This document shows, in pieces, positions 57,805-64,000 of a stretch of DNA of 64,000 nucleotides. A model generated the notes under the pieces. That model saw only the letters and a program-made list of their open reading frames with translations, searched no databases and had not been told where the DNA came from. Position 1 is the stretch's first letter; each line of letters starts with the position of its first letter. Origin of the DNA: Longitalea arenae (lineage in GTDB: Bacteria; Bacteroidota; Bacteroidia; Chitinophagales; Chitinophagaceae). The stretch lies in NCBI RefSeq assembly GCF_016924755.1, contig NZ_JAFFJX010000003.1, forward strand, positions 248,001-312,000, in the 5' to 3' direction. Position numbers and translations under genes: made by a program.

Positions 57805-59193
57805 CTACTTCACTGGATCAAACATTGCTTTCAATTGATCATAACTACGGATAGCATTCGCCGGTAACTTCTCCCCTTTTTCACCAAATACTTTCAGCGC
57901 TGCTTCCGGCTCAATGGTCACTTTGGTTTCATCGAACTTACCGGTCTTGTCTTTTACGGCATTCAGATCCAGCTTGAAATGTTTAGCGATAAACTCATAT
58001 AAGGCAATACGTTTGTTAATGCCATAATCATGTCCTTCTGCCGGCAGGTGTACATTCTCTACCAGTTCCGGTTGGCCGTAATAAGAATACATTTTTTGCA
58101 GGTAAGGGAATTCCGTTTCCGGTACGTGGGCGGTCCAGTCCTTGCCATCCGAAACCACCAGTTGCGGACGAGGCGCCGCCATGGCTGCGATCTCGGCATT
58201 ATTGGTGCCGTTGCCGCATAAATGCACAGGCATTCCGCTTTCACAGGGACAACCGCCACTATGATAGCTGGATAACATGACCACCGGCGCACTTAATTTA
58301 ATCCGGTCGTCCAGGGCCGTTATCAGCATGGTATGGCTGCCCCCTCCCGAACCGCCGCTGATGGCCACACGGCTGGTATCTGCTTCTTTTAACCTCAGCA
58401 AATAATCCAGGATGCGAAAAGCACCCAGTGCCTGCACCGTCATGGCCAGGCTGCGGCGATGATCTTCCGGTTTGAACTGCAACAGCGATTCACCCCAGGC
58501 AAAAATATCATAGCTGATGGCGATGCAGCCCATCCGGGCCAGGGTAGCACAGCGATACTGGCAATCGGCCCGGTAGCGGTGTTTGTCCCAATGACCATCG
58601 GGACATAATACCACAGGCAGTTTCCCTTTTACTTTTGCGGGACGGTATAATGACCCGGCCGTATATACGCCGGGTAATATTTCGAATGCAATATTCTCTA
58701 CCGTGTATCCATCCATTTTCCGTACAGGTGTAAGGATGGGTTTTGACGCAGGCGCCGCAGGCATGGGCGATAATTTCAGTGCTTCGAACATACAGGCCCG
58801 CATCTCTTTTTTGCGCTGCTCCCAGCTGGCTGCATCATTGTATAAAGTGGACAGGTATTCCAGTTGCGCTTTGCCTTCCTCCACCGTTTTTAAATGGTAT
58901 TGAAAAGCGCTGATCTTATAACTCTTATCCCCTGTTTTGCTGAAGGAAAGGTCCTGCGAGGCCAATACATTGCTCAATGTTTTCTCCACATCGGGCCGGA
59001 AGCGCCAGCGCGCATAGGTGACCCAGCGGTCGCTCACCATATTTTCACTGTAACGGATCTTGATACCATACTGCTGCTCAATTTCCGTTAACACCTGCTT
59101 CAATGGTTCTTTATAGGCATCATCTGAGGTCTGGCTGAAACAATCGATCCAGATCAACAGGCAACCAATGATATAGATTAATTTGCGTATCAT
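57805..59193 (-). CDS. Secreted fusion: STN domain plus acetylxylan-esterase-like alpha/beta hydrolase
   Basis: The 462-residue protein has a Sec signal, then an STN-like domain (residues about 28-100, VLTEIEQQYGIKIRYSENMV and VEKTLSNVLASQDLSFSKTG), which normally occurs in secretins and TonB/FecR proteins. It is followed by an alpha/beta hydrolase (about 130-440) with CPDGHWDKHRY, the nucleophile elbow SGGSGGGSHT and the catalytic His candidate LPAEGHDYG. The hydrolase resembles acetylxylan/glucuronoyl esterase relatives. It would de-acylate the target glycan in the periplasm. The STN fusion is unusual. Confidence 0.82.
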   Translation of the reverse strand: MIRKLIYIIGCLLIWIDCFSQTSDDAYKEPLKQVLTEIEQQYGIKIRYSENMVSDRWVTYARWRFRPDVEKTLSNVLASQDLSFSKTGDKSYKISAFQYHLKTVEEGKAQLEYLSTLYNDAASWEQRKKEMRACMFEALKLSPMPAAPASKPILTPVRKMDGYTVENIAFEILPGVYTAGSLYRPAKVKGKLPVVLCPDGHWDKHRYRADCQYRCATLARMGCIAISYDIFAWGESLLQFKPEDHRRSLAMTVQALGAFRILDYLLRLKEADTSRVAISGGSGGGSHTMLITALDDRIKLSAPVVMLSSYHSGGCPCESGMPVHLCGNGTNNAEIAAMAAPRPQLVVSDGKDWTAHVPETEFPYLQKMYSYYGQPELVENVHLPAEGHDYGINKRIALYEFIAKHFKLDLNAVKDKTGKFDETKVTIEPEAALKVFGEKGEKLPANAIRSYDQLKAMFDPVK

Positions 59194-59212
59194 ATTTATA
59201 ATTAGTCATTAA

Positions 59213-59300
59213 TCGGGCCGGTTCGCAGTTGGCAGTTGGCAATCAAAAAACAGTTATTAAGCCTGTAAATTGAATAACCTTAAACTATAAACCACAAACC
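59213..59300. repeat. AGTTGGCAGTTGGCAA words and short inverted AACTATAAACC repeats
   Basis: GTTCGCAGTTGGCAGTTGGC (59221-59240) resembles 15646-15691. It is followed by AAACTATAAACCACAAACC. It lies between the SSS gene and the STN-esterase gene. Confidence 0.6.
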
Positions 59301-59311
59301 ATAAACTGCCT

Positions 59312-60895
59312 TCATACTGCCCGTAAAGCGACCCGCTCTTTCTGCCCGTTTTTTCTTGCTTCTTTCCAGCCCGAGTACAGGAGGTTTTTATCCAGCACCG
59401 GTTTGGGAAAGAAAAGACTGGCAATATACCCCACAACAATCACTACCAGGTGACTGTACACTCCCAGCATAAGTTTATCGTGTTTGAAATTGTAATCACC
59501 CAGATCAAGCAAGAGGTGTTTTTCTTCGCCCGTCCCGATACGGGTAGAAGTCAAAAACGCATATGCCGTAAAGAGGATACAGGCAATAATGCCAATGGTG
59601 ATCCCCTGCCGGTTGGCACGGGCGGTAAAAATACCCAGCAGGAAAATACCGACAATACCGCCGGAAAAGATCGCATATAAAGTGAACACAATACCCAGGA
59701 CGCCCTCACTACCAGCATTGATATATAAGGCGCCGATGCCGATGGCGATCAGTCCCGAGATCACTACCGTCCATTTACCCGCTTTTAAATAGTCTTTATC
59801 CGGTAGATTACGGCGCATCTTTTTATAATAATCCTCCACCCCTACAGCAGCCAGGCTGTTCAGATCGGCACTCAAACTGCAGATGGCTGCAGAGATCATG
59901 GCGGAAAGAATGAGTCCGGTTATCCCTACCGGTAACTTTGTTGCAATAAAATAAGGAAACACCTGTTCGGCGCGGATCCCTTCCGGCAAACTGTGCTGCT
60001 GATAATACGCAAACAGGGCCGTACCAATGAACATAAACAACATCCACACGGGAACTGTCAATAATATGCCCATAAGCGAAGCCCTGATAGCGCCTTTGTC
60101 GGTTTTTGCCGTCAGGTAACGTTGCACCACAGTTTGATCGGTACCATATTTTTGAATAGCGTAAAAAGCGCCATTGATGGCCATGACCAGGAAAGTAAGC
60201 CTGGTAAGATCTGCATCATATGGACCAAACCCCGTCCGGCCATTGGCTTTGGCGATCTGCCAAACAGCCGGGGCGCCGCCATCTGTCGAGAACAGGATCA
60301 CGGTTAAACATATTATACCGGTAGCAAAGAGCATGAAGCCCTGGAATACATCGAGCCAGATAACGGCTTCAATGCCCCCCATCAGGTTCACCGCAATGAT
60401 AATTAAACCAATGATCAGGATCATGATCATGGTATTGCCACCAATCATATAATCGAGCGCAGATGCCAGTAAGAACAAGACGGTTCCCATAGAAGAGAAC
60501 TGGCGCAGCACAAATGCCAGGGAGCTGTAATAGCGAGCAAAGGCGCCGAAGCGTTTTTCAAAATATTCGTAGGTGCTTAACCCGATCACTTTGCGGTACA
60601 AGGGAACAATGAACCAGATGGTGCCTAACAAAACGACCGGCACCATCAGGCCCTGTACCAATAAGATCCAGTTGCTGGTGAATCCGGTCCCGGGATAGGC
60701 AAGAAAGGTAACACTGCTGATGAGCGTGGCCAGCAGCGACATCCCGATCGCCCAGGCTGGCACCCGGCCCTGCGCCAGGAAAAAGGACTTCAACGAAGTT
60801 TGCCGGCGCGCAAACCGGAAGCCAACATATAAGGTCACCACCAGGAAACTGATGATGATGATATAGTCAATTAAATGCAATGATATTTTCTGCAT
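59312..60895 (-). CDS. Sodium/solute symporter (SSS family)
   Basis: The 527-residue protein starts MQKISLHLIDYIIIISF, the preferred ATG. About 13 membrane segments are visible, with RRQTSLKSFFLAQGRVPAWA, VIGLSTYEYFEKRFGAFARY and AAICSLSADLNSLAAVGVED typical of SSS carriers. It differs from the symporter at 52015, so the region has two sodium-driven carriers. It lies directly downstream of the second DUF1537 gene (29-bp spacing), which points to an acid sugar as ligand. Confidence 0.9.
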   Translation of the reverse strand: MQKISLHLIDYIIIISFLVVTLYVGFRFARRQTSLKSFFLAQGRVPAWAIGMSLLATLISSVTFLAYPGTGFTSNWILLVQGLMVPVVLLGTIWFIVPLYRKVIGLSTYEYFEKRFGAFARYYSSLAFVLRQFSSMGTVLFLLASALDYMIGGNTMIMILIIGLIIIAVNLMGGIEAVIWLDVFQGFMLFATGIICLTVILFSTDGGAPAVWQIAKANGRTGFGPYDADLTRLTFLVMAINGAFYAIQKYGTDQTVVQRYLTAKTDKGAIRASLMGILLTVPVWMLFMFIGTALFAYYQQHSLPEGIRAEQVFPYFIATKLPVGITGLILSAMISAAICSLSADLNSLAAVGVEDYYKKMRRNLPDKDYLKAGKWTVVISGLIAIGIGALYINAGSEGVLGIVFTLYAIFSGGIVGIFLLGIFTARANRQGITIGIIACILFTAYAFLTSTRIGTGEEKHLLLDLGDYNFKHDKLMLGVYSHLVVIVVGYIASLFFPKPVLDKNLLYSGWKEARKNGQKERVALRAV

Positions 60896-60924
60896 ATGGC
60901 AATAGATAAAAAAAAACAATCTGA

Positions 60925-62082
60925 TTAAAAATTCCATAGCCCATCCGGCCATTGGTAACTGCCTGGCTTAACGGTTATGAACAAACCGGTATGATTTGTC
61001 TGCATCCGCACGACCCCCGGCGCCATTTCTTCCACCGGAAAAAAGCGGGTAAATCCGGCCTGTTTGATCAGCGCCCAGGCAGTAGCGCCGCCTTCCACGA
61101 TCAGTTCCTGCACCTTGCTGCGCTGCAGCACTTCAAACACCAAGCCCGCCATTTTATCCTTTAAAAGGCTGGGATCCACTGCGGCATCCCTGGTTGCATC
61201 TTCATGGATGGCCACAATCGCTTTCCGATGGGTATTCAGCCGGGCCACCACTTCATTGGCCCATTTCACATAGCTGGTAGCGTCCAACTGCGCCGACAGC
61301 ACCAGGTCATTGGGCATATAACATACCGGCCCACCAGCAGCCTTGATCTTTTTAATAGCATGGCGGCTATTGGCAAAGGTGGTTCCACATACAAATAAAC
61401 TCGTCACCTCACCTTCTTTTGGCAGCACCTTTGGATCGCCGGATCTTTTGCCCGCCAGCAGCTTTTCAAGTATGGCAGTGAAAAAGCCCGAGGCGCCTGC
61501 CAGCAAGGTGCTGTTATCCATTTTTGCCGCCCAGGCATCCAGGTCGCCTGTGTCGCTGGCTTCGCCTGCAATAATTCCCGCTGCAGGCAAACTAATTTCC
61601 GGTCGCTGGATGTGAACCGGAAAGTTCCTGCAACGCAACATATCAACGATCGCAGAGCTGGCAATGGGAAAATCTGGATCATCTGAAAAGCTGGATTCAT
61701 GTACCGGCTTTCCGTGCAGGTAATAGGTACCGTTCACGATCGTTCTTCCCAATGCAGGATTAGCCGCTACCAGCAGCGCTTTATCAAAACCGGTCAACGA
61801 CAATTGCGCCCGTAATTCTGCCAGCACATGGCCGCGCAATACGGAATCTGTCTTTTTAAAGATCAGCGCCGGTTGCAGGGCCAGCAATGCTTTCGTATGT
61901 TCTTGCATGATCTGCACCGCTTCCAGCTGTGGCAAAGAACGGGTATCGGTCGCGATCACCAGCAGATCTGCTTTTGTGTCTTTATTTACCTCAGTGACCA
62001 GCTCCACATTCAGGCGATAGCGAACACCAATCCCCGCCAGTTCTGCCGCCCCGGTAAAATCATCAGCTATCACCACTATCAT
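60925..62082 (-). CDS. Four-carbon acid sugar kinase family protein (DUF1537), DtnK-like by context
   Basis: The 385-residue protein starts VIADDFTGAAELAGIGVRY, with KKTDSVLRGHVLAELRAQLS and the C-terminal IVEGGATAWALIKQAG and TVKPGSYQWPDGLW. It belongs to DUF1537 and is shorter than the 46949 copy. Its ATG overlaps the stop of the PdxA2-like gene by one base (TAATG). The kinase-PdxA2 pair is the known way to turn D-threonate or erythronate-type acids via the 4-phosphate into dihydroxyacetone phosphate and CO2, so DtnK/similar is proposed. Confidence 0.87.
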   Translation of the reverse strand: MIVVIADDFTGAAELAGIGVRYRLNVELVTEVNKDTKADLLVIATDTRSLPQLEAVQIMQEHTKALLALQPALIFKKTDSVLRGHVLAELRAQLSLTGFDKALLVAANPALGRTIVNGTYYLHGKPVHESSFSDDPDFPIASSAIVDMLRCRNFPVHIQRPEISLPAAGIIAGEASDTGDLDAWAAKMDNSTLLAGASGFFTAILEKLLAGKRSGDPKVLPKEGEVTSLFVCGTTFANSRHAIKKIKAAGGPVCYMPNDLVLSAQLDATSYVKWANEVVARLNTHRKAIVAIHEDATRDAAVDPSLLKDKMAGLVFEVLQRSKVQELIVEGGATAWALIKQAGFTRFFPVEEMAPGVVRMQTNHTGLFITVKPGSYQWPDGLWNF

Positions 62083-63128
62083 TACACTGTTTTTTGTTGT
62101 TTAATGCGGTGTTTGCTTAATTGCACGGCCGCTTCAATGGCCAGTACCATTGCATCAGGACTGGCAATGCCTTTACCCGCGATCTCGAAAGCGGTTCCGT
62201 GATCAACCGAAGTGCGGATGATCGGTAATCCCATAGTGATGTTCACGCCTTTCACACTATCCATCTGCTGTTTCTCGGCATTCCAGTGAAAGCCGGTCAG
62301 TTTAAAAGGGATATGTCCCTGGTCGTGGTACATGGCCACTACCCCACCATAATAACCGGTAGCTGATTTGGAAAACAGGGTATCTGCAGGTACGGGGCCA
62401 TCTACATCATAACCCAGCTTACGCGCTTCTTCCACAGCCGGTTTGATCTCCCCGTCATCCTCTGTACCAAACAAACCGGAATCACCTGCATGCGGGTTTA
62501 AGCCGGCCACCCCGATTCTTGTATTGGTAGCACCCAACTGTAAAATACCGTTGTGCAACAATTCGATCACCTGGATGATCCTGTCTTTTTTAACCAGGTC
62601 GCAGGCTTCGCGTAAGGACACATGGGTTGACACATGTATAACCCGCATATTTTCTTCTACCAGCAACATGGCGTATTTCTTTGTGCCGGTGTAATGCGCA
62701 TATATTTCGGTGTGACCGGCAAAGTGATGCCCGGCCTCGTTAATCGATTTTTTATTGATTGGGCCAGTTACAGTAGCGTCCACTTCACCTGTCATCGCCA
62801 GCTCGATCACTTTCTTTACGGCATCAAAGGAAGCGCCGCCTGCCATGGCCGAGATCTCGCCAAAGACGAGTTTGCCCGGATCCACATTCTTCAGATCGAA
62901 CACATCAACGGTGCCCGGTATAAAGGTGGCATCCTTCACAGCAGTGATGGCGTTCACTTTTGCCGGAAGCTTCAACCGTTTTACGATATCATTGAACACA
63001 CCGGCATCACCTACCAGCAAGGGCCGGCAAATGGCATGGATACGGTCATTCAATAATGCTTTAACAGCTATCTCCGGTCCTATGCTGGCCGGATCACCCA
63101 TAGTAATTCCTATAATTGGTTTTTGCAT
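62082..63128 (-). CDS. PdxA2-like 4-phosphate dehydrogenase of acid sugars
   Basis: The 348-residue enzyme shows the PdxA family start IGITMGDPASIGPEIAVKAL, the metal His region HHFAGHTEIYAHYTG, HAGDSGLFG and GYYGGVVAMYHDQGHIPFKL. In acid-sugar pathways PdxA2 oxidises and decarboxylates D-threonate 4-phosphate or D-erythronate 4-phosphate. Because it overlaps a DUF1537 kinase gene, this role is preferred over pyridoxine synthesis. A separate PdxA for vitamin B6 would be elsewhere. Confidence 0.9.
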   Translation of the reverse strand: MQKPIIGITMGDPASIGPEIAVKALLNDRIHAICRPLLVGDAGVFNDIVKRLKLPAKVNAITAVKDATFIPGTVDVFDLKNVDPGKLVFGEISAMAGGASFDAVKKVIELAMTGEVDATVTGPINKKSINEAGHHFAGHTEIYAHYTGTKKYAMLLVEENMRVIHVSTHVSLREACDLVKKDRIIQVIELLHNGILQLGATNTRIGVAGLNPHAGDSGLFGTEDDGEIKPAVEEARKLGYDVDGPVPADTLFSKSATGYYGGVVAMYHDQGHIPFKLTGFHWNAEKQQMDSVKGVNITMGLPIIRTSVDHGTAFEIAGKGIASPDAMVLAIEAAVQLSKHRIKQQKTV

Positions 63129-63129
63129 C

Positions 63130-64000
63130 TTAGTTTATTTTACTTGTCCGGTAACCCGATACGGCTTCCAGGTTATTAAGTACTTTCTGTTCTTCTTCAA
63201 CAGGCAACTGGTGTAATGGCGGCATCATATACGTATCGCAGAGACCTTCTTTTTTCATCAACACCTTTAATGCCCATAATGATTCACCCAGGGTTTTACC
63301 GCCCTGGTATACATTGCCCAGGACATCCGACTGTTTTTGCAATGCATTGGCTATTTCTGCATTCCCATTGACTGCTGCCTTGTACAATTCTTCATACACT
63401 CCGGGGGCAAAATTGCCGGTGCTGGGGATGATGCCATCACCACCTTTCAGAAGGGTTTGCGCAGATTGCGCTGCCCATCCGGCAAAATAGCTGAAGTCAT
63501 TTCGCTGTGCACAGAGTTGCAAGGCGGCCAGCAGGCGTTCTTCGTTGCGTTCAGAATCTTTCAAACCCACGATATTGGGATGATGGCTCAATGCTTCCAC
63601 TATCTCTAATGGGATGGACATATGTACGGTAGGCGGAATATTATAGATCATCAATGGACCGGGCACTTTCTCGGCCAGCTGTTCAAAATAAGTTTTTATT
63701 TGTGCGGCCGTTAGCGGATAATAGTTTGGCAGGGTCGCCACTACTACATCCACCCCCGCATCAAAACAGCGGTTGGCAAAAGCGATCGATTCTTCCAATA
63801 CGTTGGAAGAAATACCGGCATATAATACATCACCCGGTTGTTTCAACCGGGCGGCGGTTTTAAGATAGTCCTGTTTTATCTGTTGAGGCAGCGATGCTGC
63901 TTCCCCGGTCGTTCCGAGGATAAAGGGCGCAACATGATGTTTGCGAAAATTAGCCAGCATCCTTTCCACAGCGCCTTCGTCTAATGTAAGCCGGGCGGTC
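63130..64000 (-). CDS. Dihydrodipicolinate synthase (DapA) family aldolase/dehydratase, truncated at the window edge
   Basis: At least 290 residues are visible, ending near SGYRTSKIN; the reading is open through 64000, so the N-terminus lies outside. The TIM-barrel motifs are FILGTTGEAASL, LMIYNIPPTVHMSIP (active-site Tyr) and HPNIVGLKDSERNEE (Schiff-base Lys). In this neighbourhood it is more likely a 2-keto-3-deoxy-sugar-acid or tartronate-type aldolase than lysine-pathway DapA. It ends 1 bp before the PdxA2-like start, so the genes are co-transcribed. Confidence 0.9.
   Translation of the reverse strand, partial: TARLTLDEGAVERMLANFRKHHVAPFILGTTGEAASLPQQIKQDYLKTAARLKQPGDVLYAGISSNVLEESIAFANRCFDAGVDVVVATLPNYYPLTAAQIKTYFEQLAEKVPGPLMIYNIPPTVHMSIPLEIVEALSHHPNIVGLKDSERNEERLLAALQLCAQRNDFSYFAGWAAQSAQTLLKGGDGIIPSTGNFAPGVYEELYKAAVNGNAEIANALQKQSDVLGNVYQGGKTLGESLWALKVLMKKEGLCDTYMMPPLHQLPVEEEQKVLNNLEAVSGYRTSKIN

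Noticed and set aside
62082-63128. PdxA of vitamin B6 synthesis
   Set aside because: One-base overlap with a DUF1537 kinase gene and acid-sugar context favour PdxA2.

Overview
The window looks like chromosome from a Bacteroidota bacterium, most likely a soil or plant-associated member of the Chitinophagaceae (Chitinophaga/Niastella type). The reasons are a SusC/SusD pair, many exported carbohydrate enzymes and lipoproteins, TTG-N18-20-TAnnTTTG-like promoters, few Shine-Dalgarno sequences, and intergenic tracts of 7-8 bp repeats arranged as inverted arms. No tRNA, rRNA, CRISPR array, transposase or phage gene was seen.

Layout. (1) 1-16 kb, housekeeping and accessory genes: a truncated GH2 enzyme with a divergent AraC regulator, YegP/DUF1508, an SRPBCC protein, a two-subunit molybdenum hydroxylase (IorA/IorB type), a protoglobin, a metallophosphoesterase, a GtaA-like glutaminase-family protein, a type II P-type ATPase, a BNR-repeat lipoprotein and a barrel-like outer-membrane protein. 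(2) 15.8-17.1 kb: a Pro/Glu-rich small protein, a phosphoribosyltransferase and an HPF/RaiA-type factor. (3) 17.2-23.8 kb: a thiamin operon on the minus strand in the order thiS-thiC-thiE-like-thiD-thiE-thiG-thiH, led by a promoter and a TPP riboswitch. (4) 24.2-30 kb: a GH16 lipoprotein, then a metal/siderophore-uptake-like set (Cys-rich small protein, TonB-dependent receptor, PepSY membrane protein). (5) 30-34 kb: an AraC regulator divergent from a DUF5703 glycosidase-like protein and a secreted unknown. (6) 34.2-64 kb: 30 kb entirely on the minus strand. It is a polysaccharide utilisation region (susC-susD-GH106-GH127, GH78, beta-helix protein, STN-esterase) that continues into sugar-acid catabolism (RuBisCO-like protein, two DUF1537 kinases, PdxA2, a DapA-family aldolase, a racemase-like protein, Gfo/Idh oxidoreductase, TIM-barrel isomerase) and transport (two SSS symporters, one BASS transporter).

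Working model (inference). The last 30 kb may take apart a rhamnose- and arabinofuranose-bearing plant polymer, possibly pectic, import the sugars or sugar acids, phosphorylate acid sugars with DUF1537 kinases, and cleave them either with the RuBisCO-like protein (as in D-apionate catabolism) or with PdxA2 (as in D-threonate/erythronate catabolism). The most striking DNA-level feature is the set of intergenic quasi-palindromes. Each is built from its own short tandem word on both arms, and several share a GGAGGCC core.
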